Positions 1-12,630 are shown, counted from the stretch's first letter. The stretch: 64,000 nucleotides of DNA from Melampsora larici-populina 98AG31 (GCF_000204055.1 NW_006768794.1:675574-739573), one strand, 5' to 3'. The notes: generated from the letters alone by a model not told the origin. Translations and numbers: made by a program.

Positions 1-186
1 TTTGCTTAAAAAGACAACCCAACCAATCCCATTGTCATATTGTCCACAATAAAATTTTGTGAACTTGTGTTTGGAAAAGCAAACCTACAGTGATCAAACA
101 GGTATGGAATTATTAAGTGATGCCTTCATCCCTAGCACATGTTTGAAATTCCAAGGCAGGCTGCCCCCCTGGACCCCACTATCAAA
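1..186. other. Left flank of the CACTA element, no gene seen
   Basis: Short AT-rich flank. No supported coding sequence. It ends in AAA (184-186), the left copy of the 3-bp target-site duplication of the CACTA transposon that follows. Confidence 0.7.
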
Positions 187-417
187 CACTACACCAAAAT
201 TAATATTTTCCGAGCAGAAAAGATAATTAGGAGCAACATAAGTCACATGATCTCAGATTATTTTATTAATCTGTAATTCAGATTATCTTCATAATCTGTG
301 ACTCCTGTGGCTCTATAATCCTGAGACCCACCTATGTAAGTCAAGGATATGGGCATCTCAGGATAATACAAAGTTACACAGATCTACAATGTCACACTAA
401 TAAGCAAAATCCATCAA
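187..417 (+). repeat. Left terminal inverted repeat of the CACTA element
   Basis: Inverted match to 16591-16829 with scattered differences and small indels. The subterminal part is rich in AATCTG and CAGATTA words in both orientations around 255-300, a layout like the transposase-binding arrays of CACTA elements. Beyond about 417 the two ends diverge. Confidence 0.85.
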
Positions 418-973
418 ATTCTTGCTACTGTATGTTTTTTTTGGAGATTTGCTTCGAAAACATTGAAAAAGGGAACTTTGTATCCATCAGACATCCCAGT
501 CATCTCCCAATTACAATTTACAACAGTTCATATGTGATTCAACATTTAGAATTACACAGATCCGTAATTGACATGAGATTGAGACAGTTACATACATTGC
601 TGTATGCTTACATTAAAAGAAGATCTACATATTGAATCTTGCCCAATATAAATTCTTTAAGGGCACCGGTGTATGAGGGTCGTCCGCTCTTACTTTGGTG
701 AGCCAAGATCTGGGTGATGCATAAACTATATTGTAATGACTGCTGACTAAACTGATAATAAGGAAACCATCAGTTGATTATATGCCACAAGCAAGTCGCC
801 CATAGAAAGCGGATTGGTTGCAATTTCCACGCTGATCTGATGATACAAACCATCTATCGAATTTATGAATAAGACAGTACTTGATAAAATTAAAGTCGCC
901 CTCTCGACATCAACTTTCAGCAACTCCATCTTTTTTTACTTCCACATCATTACCTTTTCCTATAGCTTTGAAG

Positions 974-2827
974 ATGCTTGACCCAGATGCCCGAGGCATC
1001 AACAAGCAGATGATGCTTGATTGGATGCACATCAATCACCCTAAGACTCCAATCATGACAAGCATGGGTAGGGACGAAATTGCAAATCTAGTCAGAGAAG
1101 CTCAACCTGAATGTAATGCCGACACCTTTGCTTATAAATTAATCTTTGGAGATCTCCTGTTCTTTTTCTCTACCCCATAATCATAAAAGCTCGTAAAATA
1201 CTTATCCATCTATTTCTGCTTATCATAATTTACAGATTTTCCTAATGGACGCATGCGATCTTCTGGTAATCACACACGCAAGCCGGACACCTCAATGCCA
1301 ACAGGATCTTCAACTCGCAGACTTCCAGCGCCTGATTCAAAGATCAATACCAACCCAAAGGCATCACCTGCAAGTAATGAAGTCTCAGAACCAAGTGCTT
1401 CAGTCTCCACGAAATCTTCTAAGAAGAAACGTTGCGCTTCTCCCGAGACAAAACCAGTACAAAAAAAACGAGCTGTATCAGTCAAAGCCACCGCTTCTTT
1501 CAAGAAGCTTGAGGCAACATCGCAAGACTCAAAGGCTTTATCGATCAAAAGGAATGAGATCAAGGTGATGAAGAAAAAAGTTAGTACATCTTTTTTATGT
1601 GTAATCCTCACGGGCTTGTACAAGGCTTGTCACATTCATCACATTTGTTTTCGGACTTCAGGGTGTCCAATTTGCAGACTCGACCAATCCAGAGTCTAGT
1701 GGTGATCATGAGCTTAAGAATGATAGGACGTCAGTTAGATCTGATTGTGCTCAAGCTTCTCCGGGTATTCCGTTCAAACCAGCAGTCAATCCGGTGTGTC
1801 AATTTTGTCTTCCATCCAACACTGTCCCTGCCTATTCCAATCGTTGATATACAAGCTTATGTGAAGATCATCACACCAGAACAATCATGATTCTTCACGA
1901 ACACATCGTCTATCACTTGGATGTTATTCCAACGCTTGTATTCAGGGTGGCGATAAAGCAGCATGTGACGTTGAGCGATACAGTATAATGCCAAAAACGC
2001 CACCATATTTATCCTCAGCTCTGTTACCCACCGATTCTAATCCATCAACACATCTCACCCCGGCAGACAGTCTTCAAGAAGGAAATCTTGTGTCTGTGAG
2101 CCCGGAGGATGTTACCCCTCTAAATACAGAAAACAATAATGAACTCTACACAGAGGACTTTATAACTTTTACAGAGAAGGATTTTTTTGAAGGCGAAAAC
2201 ATTGGTTAGTTCAAATGGGATCTGTGGTTTGGCCAATCTGACCGTTTGTTTCTTTGGCTGGATCAGTTATTGGTAGAGATATCACACCTATTTCTCCCGA
2301 TAACAAACCTTCATCAATTGTACTAGATTCTCTCATCACGTCAAACGAGAAGAAGAGGTCAGGTGTCGAAGTTTCAAGCTGAGAGACGCAAAGTATCCCA
2401 AGGCGAGTTATATTGATTATGAAGCGTTGTGAAAATCCACTGATCTTGATTAAGCTGACATGATGATTATGTGAATAAAAATCATTGACGTATAGTTCAT
2501 GCGCTTGAGGCGCGCGTTGATCACCTAGAAAAGGAGGTCGCTCGGTTCAGTGATCTCCAAGAGCATGTTATATTGCAAATTCAGGAGGAGGTTCAAAAGA
2601 GTATCGAAGGCTCTATTAAGCATGGCATCAAAGAAGCGACGGAAACTCTCAAGGCTGGACTACAAAAAATGACCTGGGAATTGCAAGAAGCTAATGATGC
2701 CATTAAAGCTCATGATGAAGCATTGCTTAGTTTACTTAATGATGGATCAAACAGTGAGGAACAAGGGGCTGATGACGACCAGACTGATGCTGGGTCTTCT
2801 GTTGGTAGTAACAAGTCTTCTATCTGA
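974..2827 (+). CDS. CACTA cargo gene 1: Lys/Ser-rich coiled-coil protein, 433 aa
   Basis: I do not recognise a named family. Six exons give one open frame: 974-1112, 1236-1579, 1662-1793, 1946-2204, 2267-2362 and 2496-2827, all with GT-AG junctions. The N-terminus (about residues 12-45, around MTSMGRDEIANLV) looks like a small helix-extension-helix or SAP-type DNA-binding unit. Residues about 60-160 are basic and serine-rich with KKKR-type nuclear signals. The middle is low complexity, and residues 325-405 form a long charged coiled coil, followed by an acidic Ser/Asp tail. It is the first gene inside the left CACTA end and is read inward. It resembles cargo gene 2 (4023-6605) in general design, so the two may be diverged relatives. 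Inference: a nuclear DNA-binding accessory (TNPA-like) protein of the element. Splice sites, particularly the exon 3 donor (GTGTGT), are hand-placed. Confidence 0.6.
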
Positions 2828-4022
2828 TATTTAAGATCAATTGGTTCTCTGTTCTCAATTTTCCTCCATCTATTTTTGTGGATCATTTTTTGTTGCTCTT
2901 ACAATGTTGCTACCCTCTTCCGGAGCATCTTAGTGTATGATGGTTATATGAGTTCCTTTTAGTATAGGACTGAATTTATTATTTATCAATTTATCAATTT
3001 ACTCGTACTGGGAGATACTTTCACTTCTCTCACTTGTGTTCTGAACTAGTATTTTATGAAAACATCCACCTACTATATTCATGATCAAATTTTGTTTCCC
3101 GAATTCATGATGCTTGGATAGAACGAGCAAAACTACCATGCCTTCAACATTGGAAAAACCTTCAATGCTGATTTAGTTGGATCAGTCATCATACATACAC
3201 ACGTGGAATTTTCTCATTAAATGAAGACATAATCTATTTTGAATACCTCAGTTGCGTATTGGCACCGTTCAAGGGGCCATCATCCCACCTCAGATAGATG
3301 TTGAAATTGGCATTTGATCAACATGAGGACTTGTTAAACACTAAATCTCAAATGTCTTCAAATGATATGGTTTAATTGAACCCACATGTTGATAATATGG
3401 TACAAATTCAATGTGATGTACCCGATTATGGACAGCCTTTATTATTGCAATCAATGATTATGAGTTATTTGATAGGTGGAACAGATGTATCGTCTGTGCA
3501 TGTAGATGCCACCTTGTCATCTGATGTTCTGACTTGCACTCAGCTGCAACAAGATTGAGCACCTGTCTAATTAGTGGATGATGTTGTCGAGGAAACAACT
3601 ACAATACCAGATCCACTAGAATAATCATCATATGTCAGTAACAGCATACTACTGACATGAAAGAAAGGCAATCCGTTGATCTGAAAACCTGAATTGTCAA
3701 CATCTGTATATGTATACGGTTACCATTTACATATCCCCTTTCAAATGGAGTCTTTAATTCATTCAATGATAGATGTCATCAAGACAACTTTGACGAGCAT
3801 AATTTCTGTGGCCTTATATCATACTTCGATGGCTGAACAAAAGATTATAAGTTCATGAGCAGAATCCTCTCATTTTTCATTCTATCTAGTCATAAGATTA
3901 TACCTCATAGAGTTTTCATCTACATTAATAATTATAATCTGTTTATGCAGCTGGTCTGCACGGTTAAGAACACATAATTAGATATATCTCAGCGCAACTT
4001 TATATATCATCCTTATAATTAA
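2828..4022. other. AT-rich spacer between cargo genes 1 and 2
   Basis: About 1.2 kb with only short, unconvincing open frames. It should hold the 3' end of cargo gene 1 and the promoter of cargo gene 2. No repeat or RNA gene recognised. Confidence 0.5.
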
Positions 4023-6605
4023 ATGCCATCAATCCCTATTCCCAGAGGACGTCGTCGTAGTCAGCGCCAGTCCAATCGTCGAACTTTGCAAGATTCTGAA
4101 GATAACTCGAACCATCAAGCAGAATTTTCGAAAGGAAAGAAGAGGAAAAAGGACTCGTGTGTAGTTTCAGGTAAGTCTGATACTCAAATAGAAATCAACC
4201 AAAGTTTGTGTTGGTACCAAAACGACCAAAAGAAACTGACTCTTGCCAAAATATGAACAGATGATCTGCCAGCACGCCCAACAGGGCCGAGGGAGTCTCT
4301 CGAAGAAGTGGGCGTCCACGTCGGTCAGAAGACATCCCGGGAGCGGCTCCTGGAACTCCTAGCCCAGCGTGTCAAGCCTAAGAAGCCTCGGCTGGACAAG
4401 AAAACACCAAAAGCTATCCGTCCAAAGAACACTTCAAGCCAATTCAATCAGGACAAACATAGAAACAACAGTACACCTACTTCGGAAACTCTCAAGACTC
4501 CGCAACAGGAAATAGAAACAGTTACGTATTCGGTCTTTCATGAGTCTCAGCTTGTCAACATGCTACATGATGTGGGGATGGATACACGGGGACTCGACAA
4601 GGATGCGCTTGTCAAAGCTTGCAGGACATACCATGATTTGAGTATGTGAAAGGTGTCAGATTAAGCTCTTGATCCTGAACGGCAGCTGATACTGAGTTTT
4701 GAGCAGTTACAATTCCTGAATTCTCAATTGACATACCTCAAGCTAGTTCTTCGAAATCAAAAACTGGTAAGCTCTTCCAGATATCCTCCGCAACACATGA
4801 TGTGATCGCTTGATTGAGATTTTTTTTGGCAAATTCAAGGAGTATCTGCGTCCAAGGATCTTCCGAGTCTTGAACACAGGCGTTTTGCTTTTCCTCGGCC
4901 GAGACCAACTTTACCATTAGTGGAGACCACGAGATCAGAACACCAAAAAGGTAAGGGGAAGGCGGTCGCATCCGACACGGACGATGATTGGGTACAACCA
5001 AGTGATCAAGAAATGTCGGACTTTTTGGAAGATGATGTGGAAGTGAAAGATGTGCGTACAATGCTTACACTTCAATCACATTTATCTATGGAAACGTACA
5101 ATATTAAAAAGCCCTGTTAAACAGCCAAAAACCAACTCTTCTAAAGATAAAGGTGCAGAAGCAACTATTCCGGGTGGCGTAAATCAGAATAGAACCGGCA
5201 GTAGTCCAGGGACAGAGTCAGCCACTTCCGATCAAAGCAAATTAATCACTTGGTTGAAAACAACACTGCTAGATACTCAAGATCGAGTCGAAGAACTTGA
5301 AAGCAGTTATCGAATTCTATCCGGTCTGGTCAAGAGATTGGTTAAAGATCGTGATAATGACAAGAAAGAAGATATAAATACATGCGGTGGGCGAGTTGCG
5401 GTGAGCTGCATTTGTCACAGGCTTTCATCATAGATATAATCTTGACATCAGTTACCTTAATGTGTTGTAAAAAATAGGCACGTCTCAGGTTTCATGTTGA
5501 AACTCTCTTAGGGACCGAGAAAACTAAAGCCCTACCACGGCCTGCAAGCTCAGAGGATCATAGTACATGGAAGGCTGATAGACCCTTGGATGATGTTGAA
5601 TTTCTCTTAGATCTTGAATCAACCCCGAATAACGTGCAAGAAGAGGATCCTTGCTTCCCATTCAAAGACGGACCAGGCCACTCAAACGCATCCCCTCAAC
5701 AACTGTCAATCATGTGGCAGATGATGAAATCTGTTGGTGTGATGAGCTTTCGACCTGATTTCTCTAAAGCTGCTTCATCAAAGTATAACAAGTGGCTATG
5801 GGACCTTGCACTTAAAATATTTGTCAAGCTTGCAGAATGTGGAGAATACACGGGGATTCCACTTGATGCAGCAGGAATTTTGGTGATTAAAAAGAATCTA
5901 GCAACACATATACAAACGCTTATGAAGAGGTATGTGTAATATATTCATTGAAGCGCCTTTCTCAAACGTTGGAACAAATACTTATGCAACGACAAATTTC
6001 ATCACAGGTATCGTCAAGAAAACTGGGACGCTGCACGGAAGAAAAAAGCAGCAGATGAAGTCAGAAGAGCTACAAGGATGCGAAATGTGAGTGGCATATA
6101 TTGATAACTCATCCATGTTAATAAGCATATTCTGATGATATTATTGTAGCTGAAATCACTGCGAGAGCGTGTAGCTCTCTCTAGACAAAGCTTGTGGCCA
6201 CTTGCTGCCTTGATGGTTGCCGCTTGTAGTGATGATGAGACAGAAGACGAAGAAGTTATGGAACTGAGCGAAAATTTGCGCTACAGCCGACCACGCCACG
6301 TAAGAAGGCTCCAGTGGCGCAGCTCCGACCTCGAAATGGTCTGTTCTCGTGTTGACGAATACAAAGTCAAGATTGATAGTAGCATACCTGGGTTTTCGCC
6401 TGGTCAAAGAGGCCGTCGCCCACGAGAGCGTCTTCGGAGTCAGGATGGACCTGTAAGTAGAATCGAGGCACCTGTAGGACTGCCAGTGGATTGTTATTCA
6501 GAAGAATGGTTGAATAGATTGTCGGCCTTGGAGCGAAATCAGCTGGAAATACATCCAATACCCATTCTGCACAAGATGATTGAAGCTCTCGACTCTCTCA
6601 TTTGA
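4023..6605 (+). CDS. CACTA cargo gene 2: nuclear-type coiled-coil protein, 660 aa
   Basis: Eight exons join into one uninterrupted frame: 4023-4170, 4261-4641, 4707-4766, 4921-5051, 5125-5400, 5478-5929, 6008-6086 and 6150-6605. The start is the ATG followed by an Arg-rich stretch (RGRRRSQRQ), which looks like a nuclear localisation signal. Residues about 137-176 (around HESQLVNMLHDVG) resemble a SAP/helix-extension-helix unit. An acidic patch follows, then a coiled coil at about 280-320 (VEELESSYRILSGLVKRL). Residues 333-482 form a folded-looking region with no family I can name, and the C-terminus contains a Pro/Leu-rich conserved-looking block (around APVGLPVDCYSEEWL). It is convergent with the dioxygenase gene. 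I infer a transposon-encoded DNA-binding or scaffold protein; catalytic function is not evident. Confidence 0.65.
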
Positions 6606-7298
6606 TTGTACATCGATTAATATTACAATCTTTTTAATTGTGATGTAAAAAAATCATTTTCATAAGTCGTTTTTCGGCAATGTCACTTGCATGTATTCAT
6701 GTAAATTTATAACATGAAAAAATGTACCTTATGAATTACATTTCATATAGATGGAATTGAATTTACTTGCTTCGTTTTTCACATTTTTGATACACCATAG
6801 CCACTTGAGTCTCCCAAGTTGACTTGAGTTGTCAAGGTTCCAGCTTTGAGTCCAATCATAACTGTGTCTAGTAAAGGATACACCTCAGATCTGTTATGAT
6901 GGGAGATGTGATGCCTTTCTGCTGGTTCTATGCGGCTCATTTTTAAGACTTCAAAAGATCTTTGAAGTCTTTTGCTTTGATTCCACGTGCACTATCAAAT
7001 AAAAAAATCATTGAAAAAAACTCAATATCAACAATGTGTCAGTTCAGGATTTCTTTTGTCTAAACAAAGGGATCGCTTTTTCTAACTTTTGATTCTTTGC
7101 TTATACTAGCAAAGGCCTCAAATCATTACCACAAAGTAAGATCTCTCAAATCAACTGATGCTGTAGAGGTTGAGAGGGATTTGTAATTCCAAAACTTATT
7201 TTCAACCAACACGCTCACAAGGCCTTGAAAAAGGAATTGAAGAATAAGAAAAACATAAAAAAAACAAGATTGAACCGGTTGTGAGGGAAATCACAGTG
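6606..7298. other. Convergent intergenic region
   Basis: Lies between the 3' ends of cargo gene 2 (plus) and the dioxygenase gene (minus). Very AT-rich, with no supported ORF. Presumably holds both polyadenylation regions. Confidence 0.5.
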
Positions 7299-8565
7299 TT
7301 AGAAGCTGTCATCCCAGACTCCATGTTTAATTGCAAGTGCCTTCATTTTCTTTCGTGCCTCAAATCCCCAGCCATGGAGCTTTGAATCACGATACTCAAC
7401 CCACTTCTCTGATGTCATACCCTCTCGCATTTCATACACTTTTGAGATTCGATCTACCAAAGCTTGCGAAATCTGAACAGAGCAAGCAAAGCGTCTTACC
7501 TCGGCAAGTTCTGGAGCGATGACTTCCTTTCGTGCATTGAAGGTTTTTGAAGGTGTCGTGCGATGGTGAACCTTAGTACGCCACAATAGTTCAATAACTC
7601 CATCGCATGCATCCAGATCGACTTCAAGATTATAATCATCAAGAACAAAACATGACCCTAATACATTTCCCCTTGGTGCACTAGGTCCACGTTCGTAAAG
7701 TCCTCCAGTCTTCCGATCAATCAAGCTGAAGAAACCAAAGGCATACTCCGTAGCATCACGGTCCTTATGCTTCTTGTTGGTAAATTGATCGAAAGTTACT
7801 GTTACGTTGGATGAAAAGACCGTGGCATTAGGCGAGACATAGAAAGATTCGCCAGCCCAGGAAGGGGCATTTGTAGCTTTAGCAAGGTCGGCGTTGGATT
7901 GAAAAGCGTAGGAAGACAGTCCTGAAAATCGTTCAGCGAAGAAATTCTCAATCTCCAGTAGATTTTCTTGACATTCTAGATCTTCCTGCATCTTGGCAAG
8001 GTCACGAGAAGTTTGCTCGTTCCATGAATATGAAGCTGTCAAAGCCAAGCACTGTTAGTACATAATTATGCGTGATGAGTAAGTCATAATATCAATACAT
8101 ACCTGCACTGACTTCTTTCTCAAAACCTGCTCGCATTCCAAACGCGTACATTTTACCATACTTTCTTGATCTACGCTTCTCCTTATAAGAAGCACCATTG
8201 ATATCAATCAAATTACGGGCCGTAGAGTGTGTGTACGCGGTGCTGATGGCATGATCGAACAACGCAAACAACTTTTTGTTCGATTCGTTCCGCTCGTTAA
8301 AACGAGCAATAAGAAGAAGTTCGGATGTATCGGCATCTAGGCATACCACGGTACCATAGGTAAGTCGAAATCGAGGTCGGCCATATTTTCTTCCTTTCTT
8401 AAAGAAGAGAAACTTCGAATCGGCCGGTAGACCATATTCTTTGGTCAGCTTGGCTTTCTTCGCAGCTCGTGCGTTGAGAAGTGGATGAAGTGAGTTCTTC
8501 TTGTTTTTTTCAACCGTCCTTTTGGCGCGAGCTCGAATAGTACTTTGAGATTTTTGCTTGGGCAT
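7299..8565 (-). CDS. Tet/JBP-like 2OG-Fe(II) dioxygenase carried by the CACTA element, 399 aa
   Basis: Two exons on the minus strand, 8565-8103 and 8035-7299, joined at a GT-AG intron in phase 1. The start at 8565 (MPKQKSQS) opens a Lys/Arg-rich N-terminus that looks nuclear. A longer in-frame start at 8709 exists but adds an unlikely leader. The C-terminal half matches the rust-type Tet-like oxygenase pattern: a metal-binding HxD at about H244-D246 (in NKKHKDRD), a following YAFGFFSLIDR segment, an Asp-rich VLDDYNLEVDL strand, and the distal histidine in KVHHRTTPS (about 311-312). Family knowledge: Tet/JBP enzymes oxidise 5-methylcytosine or thymine in DNA using Fe(II) and 2-oxoglutarate, and in basidiomycetes they are expanded and linked to transposons. 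The substrate of this copy is inferred, not shown. The frame is intact. Confidence 0.82.
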
Positions 8566-9164
8566 TGTGAAAGATTCTGATTTGAATAAGTTGATGACAG
8601 TCGATTTGAAAAGAGAATTTGAAAAATTGGAGTAAGACGACTCAAAACAATGATCAAATGTAATGAAAATTGTAATCGCAGGAGAAGTAGATTCTAGATC
8701 ATCAAACACGCTGGTTGACCTCCCTGTAGCTTCTGTGTTATGTGTCGCGATGACTCAATCTCCGAAGCAGATCAGGGAAGTAAGATAGTGTGATAAAATA
8801 GGATATCAACTTGTTTGATTGATGCGATGAATATGGTTTTGTCTGGTTCTGGGTGATTTTGGTGTTGGTTGGGGTTAGGCTCTTGTAGCAGATAAGTACT
8901 GACTCGGGAGGGAATGTGCACCTGTCTAAACTTAACAAAGTCCCCTGTCGCGAGGACAGCGCGGGACTTTGTTAAGTTTAGCACCTGTCTATCCCATGAC
9001 GATTAATGCAGTGTGGTTTAAACTTGTCTACTCGGGTTTGGACAGTCTACATTTTGATCAGTCTAAAAATCAATGAGAATCGATGTATTTGACAAGAGAG
9101 ATCTTGATGTCTGTAAAGTTGACTGTAGATACATAAATATATACATAAGTATCACATGACAAGT
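8566..9164. promoter_or_regulatory. Upstream region of the dioxygenase gene
   Basis: 600 bp between the dioxygenase start and the transposase stop. It should contain the dioxygenase promoter. The only clear structure is a perfect inverted repeat at 8926-8981, described separately. No convincing ORF. Confidence 0.4.
8919..8990. repeat. Perfect hairpin flanked by 9-bp direct repeats
   Basis: Arms CTAAACTTAACAAAGTCCC (8926-8944) and its exact reverse complement (8963-8981) are 19 bp long and separated by 18 bp. The spacer itself contains a small CTGTC/GACAG hairpin. CACCTGTCT occurs directly at both sides (8919-8927 and 8982-8990). It could be a miniature insertion with a 9-bp duplication, or a cruciform regulatory site. 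Confidence 0.75.
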
Positions 9165-12100
9165 TTAGCGTTCCATTGAAACCAAAGCTACTGTTGGAAA
9201 CTTCAAATTTCTATAGAACTCATGTGACTTATACATGATCCAAGAACAATGCGCAACGACTTCTTCCAGCTCAATCACAACATTCTCTGTTGGCCCCCAA
9301 GCACGTAGGTAGACCTGCACATCGGGTGCTTTAACCTGCAACATAGGGTTATATATCTCGGGGCTGAGCTCAGGGAAGGTTTGAACATGAAGCCAAGTGT
9401 TCACAAGGTTCTGAGAAGACGTTGGTGATCTGCGATGTAGAAAAATCGAGAATATCCTGCCAAAACATTTTTTCTCACACCCTTTGGATCTGAAAGTGAT
9501 AAAACTATTGTTAGGGTTGTCAGTGAATGTTGAAAAGGTAACATCCTTGTGTTGGATATTCTTGTAGAATGTGGCCCGAGGGCTGAGTGGAGAACATCCT
9601 CGTATTTCACTCTTTGCCTTTTGACACCAGTCTTCCGGGAGAATCCACACACATCCATCAGTCTTTTCTTTGTTTAATTTTCTAATGATGAGCAAGAGAA
9701 TGTCCGTTTTGACTGCTTCAAGGGTTGAGTTGGATAACTTCTTTTTGACCGGAGGAGCTGGTTCGTAGAGTGACTGTAGACGTGTTGCATATGGTCTTAG
9801 AGACTCAGGGAGAGATGTGTCTCTGAGAAGAGCAGACAAGTTTCCAGCACGGCAGAAAGTTTTCAAAAATGTAACCTCCAATTCTCCTGATGTACATGAA
9901 GATACAAAAAAACAAATCAGTGAATTTATACTTACGTCATTAAAACCAAATCAACCGGCGACGTACCTATATGATTATTGTGACTGGATTTTAATATTTT
10001 TCCCATCAGACGCTCAAAAGGGAATGACCACCATGCACGTACTGGACCCCATCGTTCAAGACAATCAGCTAAATGTATGGACATGTGATGATTAGGCGCC
10101 AGTTTACAGTGGTGAAAGAGTGATGTCGATCCTTCCAGATATTCTTCAACATGATGACGATACCGCTTGATCAGGTTGGGATCCATAACTCGCTTCAAAG
10201 CTAAGTTTACCAAAGAGACTAAATGACAAAAATTTTTGAGGAGCGCCGTTTTTACATGATCTTGACGACTCCACATAGGGATTAAAGTCAACGGTAACTG
10301 GATAGTAAAAAGATTACGCCACTCGTCAGCCTTGAGCTTTCCGAAGGAAGCTTTCCCGACCACTGGAATTGCGCGTTTGATCCATGTTGGGATATGAATC
10401 CTTGGTAATAGAGAATTGATCATTTTCAGCATCTTTTTATCAAAGATAACTTCGTCAACAGGTGGTGAGATCCAGGCGGAATCCCAGCCTGGATCACAGA
10501 GCGGATCAAAATCGTCTGAACTATTTGTTTCATCGTGCGAGGAGGATATATCATGTATGGTTCCTTGCTCATTTGTGTGATCAAGCTCTGGGTTTAGATC
10601 TGCGGTTGGGAGGCTATGAAGTTTACTAGAATGTTCATCAAAAAGATCATATAGCTCTTTTTTACTGACAGGTGGCATCGAATCTTCCTCATTGATAACA
10701 TCTTCCATTGACCAGAATCTCCGCATATGCCAAGAGAGAAGTCCCAATAGAAGATTATGCATTGAATCGACCACGTGATAGTCGACAATGTTCCAGTAAG
10801 GGAGCTCGTTCAATACCGAGTAACGGACACCGTGCTTCTTGAAAATTTCCTTGCACTCTTCTGCTGTCTTTGCATCGCGAGCTTCGTTTGCCCATTGCTT
10901 ATGCTGATCACAAGTGCGTATCGGCCAAGATGATTGAAGAAAGTTCTCGATATCATTCTTTTCAAGTAAACAGAAAGAGCAGAAGTATTTGGCGGTAGCG
11001 CTCGGAAACCCCAGGGAGCGTCTCAGAGCGGGGATGTCGGCGATGAAGGGAAGCAAAGCACAGTGAATAAGCCGACCAGTTTTATACTGATGTGTTTGAG
11101 ATAAAAGTAAGCCAGGCTCCCATAGCTTTTGAAGTTGCGCAACAACTGGTCGTAGGATCCAATTCATCTGTTCTAGTGACGGCTCGCGTGGGCCTGGAGC
11201 AATCCCAACCAGGAAAACATTCTCTGGTCTATGTCGAATATGGATAGGAAGAGTGAGGCATATAAGGACAATGAAGGTGATTGAATCGTGATGGCCACTT
11301 TGCTTGTTTCCGAATGGATTGATACCATCGACAAACATTCCAAAGACTAAATTGCCACTTTGTGCTGTAAATTGTTCACCATTAGGGCCACAGAACTCTT
11401 TCCAAACTCGCGATTGATGGATGTCGTGTACCGATTCATCAGGATCATAAGATTTTCTTGACTCGATCAATGACTCGTCCAGCCATTCCTCAAAGTGTGG
11501 ACGAGAGTACAAACGTCCAAGCCATTCTGATAGATCTTGAAAAGCATAACATCGAACAGGTACTTCTTTACCTCGGGAAAAATGTAACAAGGGCTGTCCG
11601 CAGGTTTCTTCCGAAAAGTCGTGGTCAGATCTGCTATCATCTGGTATTTCTGCTTTGGTTTCGAATAAATCAGAAGGTCCTCCTGGAATACTGGAGACAC
11701 GATGGGTACATGATATTGGTGTTCGTGATAATGGGTATAATGCAAAGCAAGATCTACAGCAGTTCATAAATATCAAAGAAGGATCGATTTTGAGCCATCC
11801 AACAACTGTGCTGATGTTGCGTGGAAATCGTTGAAGAGTAGATTGCTCAATCTTTTCTAGCTGATAGATTGATTTTTCTGGAACTATGCCGTGAGAAATT
11901 GACAATTCGACTGTGATACGCATCATGTCCATGAGCCAGGAAGATGTTGAATGCGAGGCAGACTCAAATATGTTCATGACAGAAGAAGTGAGAGCTACAT
12001 GAAGGCATACAGGATTGAAATCCGCTAGAGTGAACTGGTGAAAAAGGTCTTGCAGAAAGACATGAAGTAATCAGCATCATTATCATTGAAAAAAATCAAA

Positions 12101-12630
12101 ATGTGAAAGATATTGGAAAACTTACTGCAATCATACTCGTGCACACCGTTTTCTCTCGCTTTCTGAGTAGCTTCAAGCACTCGAGAATCCATAGACTGCT
12201 GTTGGTTGTTGTTGATGACAGTCTCGGTTCTTGAATTGGTTACAGTGTTCAACACAGCGTTGCAATCAATTATTTGGAGTATGGGTGCTCTGATGGATGA
12301 CACATTGTTTCGAGACAAAGGCTGAGTTACTGACTGGGAGTTCAAGGACAGACGATCAAGATTGGTTGTGATGATATGTTGACTATCAATAAGTGACGGC
12401 AATTGATTTGGCCTTGAAGGATCTTGATTATAAATCAATGGAGACGCTGCGTGGATACGACTCCGACTGTCAGCACGCTCATGTGCCTCCCTTGTGGCCG
12501 GAACGACTTCTACACCTTGCTGTGAAACACCCATTGCGTCGATATGAAAGCCCTTGTAACAGCCCGAACTTTGGCACCGGCAGACTACCCTCCTGGAATC
12601 AGGCTTAAAGTTATATTTATGAGATGACAT
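9165..12630 (-). CDS. Tnp2-family CACTA transposase, 1102 aa
   Basis: Three exons on the minus strand, 12630-12126, 12048-9967 and 9886-9165, give one frame of 1102 residues. The N-terminus has a Cys-rich segment (VVCRCQSSGCYKGF) followed by a conserved-looking ATREAHERAD stretch. A second Cys cluster (NCCRSC) lies near residue 265. The transposase core carries the Tnp2 hallmarks: DGINPFG at about 409-415, LPIHIRHRPENVFLVG and the following APGPREP, ADIPA at about 506, a CSFC zinc pair at about 525-528, and DSMHNLLLG further on. Family knowledge: Tnp2 (TNPD-type) is the DDE/D nuclease that cuts at CACTA ends. It sits centrally in the element and shares its strand with the dioxygenase. No frameshift or stop was found, so it could be active. 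Confidence 0.87.

Noticed and set aside
432..635. Small frame near the left CACTA end
   Set aside because: Lies just inside the terminal repeat, without recognisable sequence or splice context.
3376..3558. Short frame between cargo genes 1 and 2
   Set aside because: 60 codons in AT-rich sequence with no motif; length expected by chance.
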